Shown here piece by piece: positions 7,507 through 14,329 of a DNA stretch of 64,000 nt. The stretch is from Geodermatophilus ruber (GTDB lineage: Bacteria; Actinomycetota; Actinomycetes; Mycobacteriales; Geodermatophilaceae), in the NCBI RefSeq assembly GCF_900114385.1, contig NZ_FOSW01000015.1:62001-126000 (forward strand). Direction: 5' to 3'. The number at the start of each line of letters is the position of its first letter. The stretch's first letter is position 1. A program made the position numbers and the translations under genes. The notes below the pieces were generated by a model. The model was not told where the DNA came from. It ran no database searches and saw nothing but the letters and a program-made list of their open reading frames with translations.

Positions 7507-7710
7507 GTGGGGACCGACGAACTGCGCTGCGCCCTGTGCGGGCGGACCGGCACGGCGGCCGACGCCGCCTCCGGCTGGTCGCTGAGCGTGCCGCCGCGCG
7601 CCACCGGGGCGCAGGACGGCGGGCGGCCGCGACCGGACCGGGTCACCGCACTGTGCGCGGAGTGCGCCCGGCGTTCGGTCCGGGACCTCGAAGCCCGCCT
7701 CGACCCCTGA
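7507..7710 (+). CDS. small zinc-ribbon-like hypothetical protein
   Basis: 67 residues with two cysteine pairs, CALC near residues 7-10 and CAEC near 53-56, spaced like a small treble-clef or zinc ribbon. Nothing else identifies it. GTG 7507 (GTGGGGACCGAC) gives the compact form; a longer in-frame start at 7471 exists. It converges on the AarF gene with a 9-base gap. Confidence 0.55.
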   Translation: MGTDELRCALCGRTGTAADAASGWSLSVPPRATGAQDGGRPRPDRVTALCAECARRSVRDLEARLDP

Positions 7711-7719
7711 CCGGACCGC

Positions 7720-9042
7720 TCAGGCGACGAAGCCGGGCAGCCACTCCTCGATGACGCTCCGGTAGTCGCCGGCGGCGTCGAGCTGGCAGAGCACGCCGAT
7801 CGAGCCGATCGTCACCCGGTGGATCAGCAGGTACGACGGCGGCAGGTTGAGCTGCCGGCCCAGCCGGCTGGCCTCGCTGCGCGGATCGGCGATGCGCGTG
7901 GCCTGCTTCTGCATCCAGGCGCGGGTGAAGTGGAAGTGCGAGCTCGCCACCGGCTCGAGCAGCGGGCGCAGGTAGTCCAGCACGGCCGGGGCGTCGACCT
8001 CCACGCCGGGGCGGACGAACCCCTCGGCCCGCAGGTCGGCCAGGACGTCAGCCGCGCGGCCCTCCAGCGCCCAGCGCACGAGCCGGCCGATCGGCTCGGG
8101 ATGGCCGTCGGGCAGCCGGGCCGTGGCCCCGAAGTCGATGACCCCCAGCCGGCCGTCGGCCAGCAGCCGGAAGTTGCCCGGGTGCGGGTCGGCGTGCAGC
8201 AGGCCGGCCCGCTGCGGGCCGGAGAAGTGCAGCACGGCCATGAGGTGACCGGCGCGGTTCCGCTGTTCCGCGGTGCCCGTCGCGATGATCTTCGACAGCG
8301 GCGTGCCCTCCAGCCACTCCGAGACGATCACCTTCGGCGCGCTGGCCACCACGCGGGGGACGACGATCTGCGGATCGTCCGCGTAGGCGGCTGCGAACGC
8401 GCGCTGCGCATCGGCCTCCAGGCCGTAGTCGAGCTCCTCGACCACCCGCGCCTTGAGCTCGGCGATGAGTGGCTTGACGTCCATGCCCGGGAACAGCGCG
8501 GCGAAGAGCCGGGCGAACCGGGAGAGCTGGTTGAGGTCGGCCATCAGGGCGGTGGCCGCACCGGGGTACTGGATCTTCACGGCGACGTCGCGGCCGTCGC
8601 GCCAGGTGGCCCGGTGCACCTGCCCGATGCTGGCCGCGGCGGCCGGAGCGTCGTCGAAGTGCCGGAACCGCTCCCGCCACCGGCCGCCCAGCTGCTGGGA
8701 GAGCACCGCGTGCACGGTGCGCGCCGCCATCGGCGGGGCCTCCTCCTGCAGCTTCACCAGCGCCTCGCGGTAGGGGGCGGCGACCTCCTCGGGGACGGCG
8801 GCCTCGAACACCGACAGCGTCTGCCCCAGCTTCATCGCCCCGCCCTTGAGCTGCCCCAGGACGGCGAACAGCTGCTCGGCGGTGCGCTGTTGCAGCTCCG
8901 CCTGCACCGCGTCGGCGGGCCGGCCGGACAGGCGCTTGCCGATGCCCAGCGTCGCGCGGCCGGCGGCCCCCAGCGGCAGCGACGCCAGCCGAGCGGTCCG
9001 GGAGACCGACCCCCGCGGGATCGCACGTCCCAGCTCGCTCAC
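7720..9042 (-). CDS. AarF/UbiB (ABC1) family atypical kinase
   Basis: 440 residues. Recognisable ABC1/UbiB elements are the KxGQ-type motif (KGGAMKLGQTLSV), the Ala-rich loop PAAAASIGQVHRA, the VAVKIQYPG lysine and the catalytic segment HADPHPGNF...GVIDFGA. Members are ATPase-like kinases linked to isoprenoid or quinone lipid metabolism; the actinobacterial role is unsettled. GTG 9042 has GAGGAGG upstream and overlaps the stop of a 27-codon ORF (9122-9039). The neighbourhood matches mycobacterial Rv3197 beside whiB7 and uvrD2. Confidence 0.88.
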   Translation of the reverse strand: MSELGRAIPRGSVSRTARLASLPLGAAGRATLGIGKRLSGRPADAVQAELQQRTAEQLFAVLGQLKGGAMKLGQTLSVFEAAVPEEVAAPYREALVKLQEEAPPMAARTVHAVLSQQLGGRWRERFRHFDDAPAAAASIGQVHRATWRDGRDVAVKIQYPGAATALMADLNQLSRFARLFAALFPGMDVKPLIAELKARVVEELDYGLEADAQRAFAAAYADDPQIVVPRVVASAPKVIVSEWLEGTPLSKIIATGTAEQRNRAGHLMAVLHFSGPQRAGLLHADPHPGNFRLLADGRLGVIDFGATARLPDGHPEPIGRLVRWALEGRAADVLADLRAEGFVRPGVEVDAPAVLDYLRPLLEPVASSHFHFTRAWMQKQATRIADPRSEASRLGRQLNLPPSYLLIHRVTIGSIGVLCQLDAAGDYRSVIEEWLPGFVA

Positions 9043-9122
9043 GCGCCACCTCCTCGCCGGCGCTCGTCGGGCCGCGGTCGGGGCGCTGCCGTGCCCATCG
9101 GTGAGCTCGCGCGCTCGCTCAC
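9039..9122 (-). CDS. possible leader mini-ORF coupled to the aarF-like gene (27 codons)
   Basis: GTG 9122 has its own GAGGAGG, and the ORF ends in a TGA that overlaps the GTG start of the AarF gene. Its start region (CGGCGAGGAGG ... GTGAGCGAGC) is a near copy of the AarF start region 80 bases downstream, so the module appears duplicated. Translation is unproven and the peptide has no recognisable feature. Confidence 0.3.
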   Translation of the reverse strand: MSERASSPMGTAAPRPRPDERRRGGGA

Positions 9123-9249
9123 GGGTCCTCCTCGCCGGGGCTCGACGGCCGCCGGTCGCAGTCTGGCTCTGGGCCCGCGGTGGAACCCGCGGGCGCACTC
9201 TGCCGCCATTGTCCCCCGAGCGGGTGACGCAGCGCCGTCGCAGGGGCGA

Positions 9250-10314
9250 TCAGGCCCCCCGGAGGGGGACGGCAGGGCCGGGCACGCAGCCGCACTCGGG
9301 GTGCGGCGGCCAGCGGCGGGTGCGCGGGGTCAGCTCGGGCGGGCGTAGCTCGAGCGTCGTCCCCAGGGCCGCGGGAGCGCCGGTGCCGTCGAGGTAGGCC
9401 AGCACCTGCACGGCCGCCGCCACCGCCGTCAGCAGGCAGGTGAGGGTGGCGCCCGCGGCTGCCGTCCGGCCCGTGGTGAGCTGGGCGGCCAGGGCCGGCC
9501 AGCGGGGGTCGCGGTCGCGCCGGTGCAGGTCCGCGCAGCGCAGGCAGCTGGTCGCGCCCGGGACCACCAGCGGTCCCACCACGCCGGTCTCCCCGCGGAC
9601 GGTCGCCACCAGGTGCGCCACTCCGGCCTGCTGCAGGCCGCCCACCAGCGGGTCGGAGGCCGACCACGGCCCGGCGAGGACGACGAGGTCGCCGGCGGAC
9701 CCGGCGGGCGGTGGCCGCAGGTCGGTCAGCGGGCTGACCCGGCGGACGGCATCGGCAGCGGCCAGCGCGCGGGCGCGGCCCTCGTCGGCCGCAGTGAGCC
9801 CGCCGACGACGGCGTCTCCGGCTGAGGCGAGGCCGGTGTCGCGCACGTGCACCCGGCCCACGCCGCTGGCCGCCAGCATCGCCGCCAGCGGCACCCCCAC
9901 CCGGGTCGCCCCGTCCACCACCACCGTCGCCGCCCGCCGGACGCTCCACCGGCCATCCCCGGCGGCGGGCAGTTCGGCGGACGTGCGCGCGAGCGCAGCC
10001 GGCCCGGCGTCGGAGGCGAGCAGGTCGGCCGGGTCGAGGTCGACCAGCAGCCCGGTCGCGCGCAGGCCGTCGAGCAGGGCGGTCACCGCGGCCGGATCGT
10101 GCCCGGCGCGGACCGCGTCGGCGACCACGGCACGCTGCGCCCGGCGCCCGTCCAGACCGCGCAGCAGGGTGATCAGCGCGCCGGGGTCCGGGCTCACCAG
10201 CAGGCCGTCGGCGGAGTCGACCCCGCCCACCTGGACCGCAGCGACGGCACCGGGCCCGGCCAGGTGGAGCAGGGGAACGGTCGGCGGGAGCAGGGGATGG
10301 GCGGTCTCGTTCAC
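9250..10314 (-). CDS. ThiF/E1-like protein with degenerate nucleotide loop
   Basis: 354 residues. The C-terminal half resembles ThiF/MoeB-type adenylyltransferases or the leader-binding subunit of cyclodehydratases: a Rossmann-like core (about 140-300), CLRC near residue 270 and a terminal HPECGC that would complete a zinc site. The glycine-rich ATP loop expected as GxGGxG reads VVVDGATRVGVPL, so adenylation is doubtful. No ubiquitin-like or azole-peptide gene is nearby. GTG 10314 was chosen as the first start inside the recognisable reading frame. Its job in this conserved cluster is unknown. Confidence 0.7.
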   Translation of the reverse strand: MNETAHPLLPPTVPLLHLAGPGAVAAVQVGGVDSADGLLVSPDPGALITLLRGLDGRRAQRAVVADAVRAGHDPAAVTALLDGLRATGLLVDLDPADLLASDAGPAALARTSAELPAAGDGRWSVRRAATVVVDGATRVGVPLAAMLAASGVGRVHVRDTGLASAGDAVVGGLTAADEGRARALAAADAVRRVSPLTDLRPPPAGSAGDLVVLAGPWSASDPLVGGLQQAGVAHLVATVRGETGVVGPLVVPGATSCLRCADLHRRDRDPRWPALAAQLTTGRTAAAGATLTCLLTAVAAAVQVLAYLDGTGAPAALGTTLELRPPELTPRTRRWPPHPECGCVPGPAVPLRGA

Positions 10315-10377
10315 CGGGGCAGGGTCGCAGCCCGACGGCCGAGCCCGCTGCCGTCGTCCACAGGCCCCGGACATGAC

Positions 10378-10411
10378 GACGGCGGCGCCCGCGGTGCGGG
10401 ACGCCGCCGTC
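10378..10411 (-). terminator. hairpin between the ThiF-like gene and the zinc-ribbon gene
   Basis: Nearly perfect 15-bp stem (GACGGCGGCGCCCGC with its complement, loop GGT, one bulged A) just beyond the stop of the minus-strand zinc-ribbon gene. Confidence 0.6.
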
Positions 10412-10427
10412 ACGGGGCCGGAGGAGC

Positions 10428-10580
10428 TCAGGCCTTGCCGAGGATCCGGTTCATCTTGGTGCCGCACACGGGGCAGGTGCCCTGCGCCATGCGGCGGCCG
10501 GACTCGCTGACCTTGACCTCGCCGTCGAAGTCGCGCTTCTCCTTGCACTTCACGCAGTAGCCGTTGTAGCTGTCCGCCAC
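10428..10580 (-). CDS. DUF5679-type small zinc-ribbon protein
   Basis: 50 residues with CVKC near the N-terminus and CPVCGTKMNRIL near the C-terminus, a compact zinc ribbon typical of the actinobacterial DUF5679 group. GTG 10580 has GGAGGAG 4 bases upstream. Such proteins are found in this conserved position between AarF/ThiF and protease genes; the function is unknown. Confidence 0.8.
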   Translation of the reverse strand: MADSYNGYCVKCKEKRDFDGEVKVSESGRRMAQGTCPVCGTKMNRILGKA

Positions 10581-10970
10581 GGTGCTCCTCCTTCTCCGAG
10601 CCTCTCGGCGTCCGCGCTGGACGCCGTGGCCGGGAACGCTACCCGGGGGGCGGAGGGCTCCCCGGCGCCGCGGGGCGGAGCGGGACGGGGCCGCTCTCCC
10701 CACAGTGTGTGGACGATCCTGTGGAATCCGTGGGGATGCGACGGCGTGTCGCTGTGCGTAGAGCGGGGACGGCGCTCTCCGCGGTGCTCCGCGGAAGCTC
10801 CCGGAATCCCCGTTCCACCAGCGCGTCCATCCATCCGGAGCCTGTGGACGGACCACCTCGGCCACCGGGCGGACCGACGGGGGACGCCGTGTCCACCATC
10901 TGTGCGACATGCACCCGAGCGGGTGTCGCAGAGGGGGCGTCGGCGGCTCCCGGTGGCTACGGTGCGTGGC
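10581..10970. other. 390-bp divergent intergenic region
   Basis: This region separates the zinc-ribbon gene (minus) from the metallopeptidase gene (plus). It contains several TGTGGA/TCCACA-like words around 10700-10900 but no ordered array, no convincing -35/-10 pair and no gene I can support. The frame open through it is a low-complexity upstream extension of the metallopeptidase frame. Confidence 0.5.
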
Positions 10971-11612
10971 GTGCCCGGATCGACCCCCGACACCCCGCGC
11001 AGCCCCGTCCCGACCCCCCTCCCGCAGGGTGGGCGGCGGGCGTCCCGTGCCGTCCCCGCGGTGCAGGTCCACGACGCCGCCGTGGAGGTCCGGCGCAGCG
11101 CGCGCCGGCGCCGCACGGTGACCGCCTACCGGGAGTCCGGCCGCACGGTGGTGCTCATCCCGGCGGCGTTCAGTCCCGCCGAGGAGCGCCGCTGGGTGGC
11201 GCAGATGGTGGCCAAGCTGCAGACCCGGGAGGAGCGCCGCCGGCGGTCCCTGGGCGGGGACGACGAGCTCATGGCTCGGGCGCGGGCGCTGGCTGCCGCC
11301 CACTTCGACGGGATGCCGCAGCCGGCCAGCGTCCGGTGGGTGGACAACCAGCAGCGGCGCTGGGGATCGTGCACGCCGGCCGACCGCACCATCCGGTTGT
11401 CCAGCCGGTTGCGGGCGATGCCCGAGTACGTCGTCGACTACGTGCTGGTGCACGAGCTCGCCCACCTGCTCGAGCCCAGCCACAACGAGCGCTTCTGGAG
11501 CCTGGTGGCCCGGTATCCGCGGGCCGAGCGCGCCCGCGGCTTCCTGGAGGGCGTGGAGCTCGGCAGCGAGGCCCGTCCCGCGGGCGCCGGCGAGGACGAC
11601 CTCGTCGACTGA
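10971..11612 (+). CDS. YgjP-like (DUF45/M48-type) metallopeptidase
   Basis: 213 residues. The zinc motif HELAH (VLVHELAHLLEPSHNERFW, about residues 162-180) and the RWGSCTPADRTIRLSSRL segment identify the YgjP/DUF45 family of zincin-like metallopeptidases. GTG 10971 is the most upstream plausible start; GTG 11062 (VQVHDAAVEVRRS) is an alternative that trims a Pro-rich stretch. The substrate is unknown. It lies convergent to the DUF2342 protease and near an S16-type protease, a conserved actinobacterial proteolysis cluster. Confidence 0.85.
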   Translation: MPGSTPDTPRSPVPTPLPQGGRRASRAVPAVQVHDAAVEVRRSARRRRTVTAYRESGRTVVLIPAAFSPAEERRWVAQMVAKLQTREERRRRSLGGDDELMARARALAAAHFDGMPQPASVRWVDNQQRRWGSCTPADRTIRLSSRLRAMPEYVVDYVLVHELAHLLEPSHNERFWSLVARYPRAERARGFLEGVELGSEARPAGAGEDDLVD

Positions 11613-11647
11613 ATCGTTGCGGTCCTCCGGCCGCCTGTTCCTCGGGC

Positions 11648-13006
11648 TCAGGCCCGGTCGTCGCCCTCCGGGGTCTCGGTCTCGCCGGAACCGTCGGCGG
11701 TGAGGCCGTGCAGCTCGTCGTCCGCGCCGTGCCGGGCCACGAAGTCCAGCGGCTCGTCGAGGTCGTCGGACGTGGGCAGCAGGTCGGGGTGCGACCACAG
11801 GCGGTCGCGGGCCGCGCTGCCGTGGCGCTGGCCCATCGCGCCCCACACCGTGGCGGCGTCCCGCAGCCGGCGCGGCCGCAGCTGCAGGCCCACCAGCGTG
11901 GCGAAGGTCTGCTCGGCGGGGCCACCGGAGGCGCGCCGCCGGCGCATCGTCTCGGCCAGCGCCCCGTGCCCGGGCAGCCGCTCCGCGGCGGCCGCCGCCA
12001 CCACGGCATCCACCCAGCCCTCCACCAGGGCCAGCAGGGTCTCCAGCCGGCGCAGCGCCATCTGCTGCTCGGGCGTCTCCTCCGGCTCGAGCAGGCCGCT
12101 GCCGAGCAGCGCCTGGATGCTCTCCGGGTTGCTCGGGTCGATCCCGCCCATCGAGCCCATCGCCTCGTTGATGCCCCGCTCGATCGCCTCGCGGTCGACG
12201 GTGATCCCCCGCGCGTAGGCGTGGACGGCGTCGAGCAGCTGCTGGCGCAGCCAGGGCACGTGCGCGAACAACCGCTGCGACGCCGCCTCGCGCAGCGCCA
12301 GGAACAGCCGCACCTCGTCGGCCGGGCGGTCGAGGCCCTCGGCGAACTCGGCGACGTTCTGCGGCAGGAGCACACCGGCACCCGCCGGGGCCAGCGGGAT
12401 GCCCACCTCGGTGCCGGTGAGCACCTCGCCGGAGACCCGGCCGAGGGCCTGGCCGATCTGGGCGCCGAACATCAGGCCGCCCATCCGGTCCATGATCCCG
12501 GCCAGCGGACCCGCCATCGCGGCCGCCTCGGCCGGCAGCGCGCCGGTCATCGCACCCACCACCCGCTCGGCCAGCGGGTCGATGAGCGCGCTCCAGGCCG
12601 GCAGCGTCTGCTCCACCCACTCGACCCGGGACCAGGCCAGCGTCCGGTCGATCCCCGAGGGCAGGTCGGTGACCGGGTCCAGCCACAGGTCGGCCAGGCG
12701 CAGCGCCTCGGCCACGGCGGACCGCTCGGCGTCGGACGTCGGCTGGGACCCGGCCGCCAGGGAGCTGATCGCACCCTGCCGGGCGAGGTCCCAGTTCACC
12801 GGGCCGCCGGACCAGCTCATCAGCTTCTGCAGCTCTGCGAACAGCGGCATCTTGGCCAGCAGCTCCTCCGGCGTGCCCCCACCCGCACCCGCGCCGCCGA
12901 ACAGCGCGCCGAATCCGAAGGGGTCGTTGCCGGCACCCGATCCCGGCTCGTTGCGACGCTCGGGGTCGCGATCGGGGGGGCCGAAACCGAACGGCAGATC
13001 GCTCAT
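11648..13006 (-). CDS. zinc-dependent metalloprotease-like protein, DUF2342 family
   Basis: 452 residues starting MSDLPFGFGPPD, with a Gly-rich Phe-Gly-Phe N-terminus. The core (about 130-400) has the DUF2342 landmarks LFGAQIGQALGRVSGEVLTGTE, FLALREAASQRLFAHVPWLR and LLALVEGWVDAV. Family annotations as metalloprotease or F420-associated are weakly supported. ATG 13006 is preferred because upstream codons in the longer frame are unlike coding sequence. It is transcribed divergently from the Lon/PDZ protease gene with a 111-base gap. Confidence 0.85.
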   Translation of the reverse strand: MSDLPFGFGPPDRDPERRNEPGSGAGNDPFGFGALFGGAGAGGGTPEELLAKMPLFAELQKLMSWSGGPVNWDLARQGAISSLAAGSQPTSDAERSAVAEALRLADLWLDPVTDLPSGIDRTLAWSRVEWVEQTLPAWSALIDPLAERVVGAMTGALPAEAAAMAGPLAGIMDRMGGLMFGAQIGQALGRVSGEVLTGTEVGIPLAPAGAGVLLPQNVAEFAEGLDRPADEVRLFLALREAASQRLFAHVPWLRQQLLDAVHAYARGITVDREAIERGINEAMGSMGGIDPSNPESIQALLGSGLLEPEETPEQQMALRRLETLLALVEGWVDAVVAAAAAERLPGHGALAETMRRRRASGGPAEQTFATLVGLQLRPRRLRDAATVWGAMGQRHGSAARDRLWSHPDLLPTSDDLDEPLDFVARHGADDELHGLTADGSGETETPEGDDRA

Positions 13007-13117
13007 GTCACCACGGTAGACGCGTGATCTTCCCGCCGGAGGTCGTGTCCGCTCCGGGCGGACACCGGCGCCGGTGCCGGGCCGGACTGCCAGCCCGGCC
13101 ACCTAAGCTCGCCGGTC

Positions 13118-14140
13118 GTGACCCGTCGCATCGCCGTCCTCAGCGTCGGTGTCGTGCTGCTCGTCGTCTTCGGCGTGCTCGGCGCCGTCGTGCCGGTGCC
13201 GTACGTCGCGCAGGTCCCGGGACCGACGTTCAACACGCTCGGCGAGGTCGACGGCGAGCCGATCATCAGCGTCGAGGGCCGGGAGCGCAACGAGACCGAG
13301 GGCGAGCTGACCCTCACCACCGTCGGGGTGAGCCGGGCGGGGCTGAGCCTGGTCGAGGCCGTGCAGGGCTGGTTCGACAGCGAGGTGAGCGTCGTCCCGG
13401 AGGAGTCGGTCTATCCGCCCGATCGCACCGAGGAGGAGACCCGGGAGGCCAACCGGCAGGCGTTCCTGACCTCCGAGGAGGCGGCCGAGGCCGCGGCGCT
13501 GGGCGAGCTGGGCTACCCGGTGAAAGTCGTCGTCCGCGGGCTGGCGGAGGACTCGCCGTCCGAGGGCCTCCTGGAGGAGGGGGACGCGATCGAGAGCGTC
13601 GACGGCCGGCCGACCCCGGACACCGAGACGCTGGACGAGGTCCTCAGCGCCATCCCCGGCGGCTCGACAGTCCCCGTCGGCTACACGCGGCTGGGGCAGC
13701 CGGGGACGGCGTCGGTCACCACCCGCCCGGCGCAGGACCGCCCCGGCTCAATGCTCGGCGTGCTCGTCAGGGAGCAGCCGTCGGCACCCTTCGACGTCGA
13801 CATCCGGGTGGAGGACGTCGGCGGTCCCTCCGCCGGACTGATGCTGGCCCTCGGCATCCTCGACCTGGTCGGCGACACCGACCTGACCGGTGGGGCCAAG
13901 GTGGCCGGCACCGGCACCATCGACGCGGAGGGCGCCGTGGGGCCGATCGGCGGCATCCAGCTGAAGATGGTGGCCGCCTCCGACATCGGTGCCGAGCTGT
14001 TCCTCGTGCCCGCCGACAACTGCGCCGACGCCGTCGCCGCCCCCCAGCCGGGGCTGACGATCGCCCGGGTCGCCACCCTGGACGACGCCCTCGACGCGCT
14101 CGCCGACCTCCGCGCCGGACGGACCCCGGATGCCTGCTGA
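13118..14140 (+). CDS. membrane-anchored PDZ/Lon-type (S16) serine protease, YlbL-like
   Basis: 340 residues: one N-terminal membrane anchor (VLLVVFGVLGAVVPVPY), a PDZ domain (about 125-205, VVRGLAEDSPSEGLLEEGD) and a C-terminal S16 domain with the Ser-Lys dyad, Ser238 in GGPSAGL and Lys283 in QLKMVAA. The protease domain is predicted outside the membrane. GTG 13118 starts at the anchor. The counterpart in mycobacteria is Rv3194c, next to the UPF0182 gene as here. Confidence 0.92.
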   Translation: MTRRIAVLSVGVVLLVVFGVLGAVVPVPYVAQVPGPTFNTLGEVDGEPIISVEGRERNETEGELTLTTVGVSRAGLSLVEAVQGWFDSEVSVVPEESVYPPDRTEEETREANRQAFLTSEEAAEAAALGELGYPVKVVVRGLAEDSPSEGLLEEGDAIESVDGRPTPDTETLDEVLSAIPGGSTVPVGYTRLGQPGTASVTTRPAQDRPGSMLGVLVREQPSAPFDVDIRVEDVGGPSAGLMLALGILDLVGDTDLTGGAKVAGTGTIDAEGAVGPIGGIQLKMVAASDIGAELFLVPADNCADAVAAPQPGLTIARVATLDDALDALADLRAGRTPDAC

Positions 14141-14329
14141 GGGCCGCCCCGGGAGGCGGTGCACCCGCTCGGCCAGCGAAGCTGGACCCAGGTCCGGCGA
14201 CCGGGAACCCCGGGCGCTCCCACGCGTTGGTCTGGGTTGACCGGACCGACATCGGAACGACCCGATCCGGAATTGTCCGGCCGGTACCACCGTGGCTCCC
14301 GCCACGACCGCACCTGAAGGAGACCGCTC

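Noticed and set aside
10690..10910. Cluster of TGTGGA/TCCACA words resembling DnaA boxes
   Set aside because: No regular spacing, no AT-rich unwinding region and no dnaA/dnaN neighbours, so not an origin.
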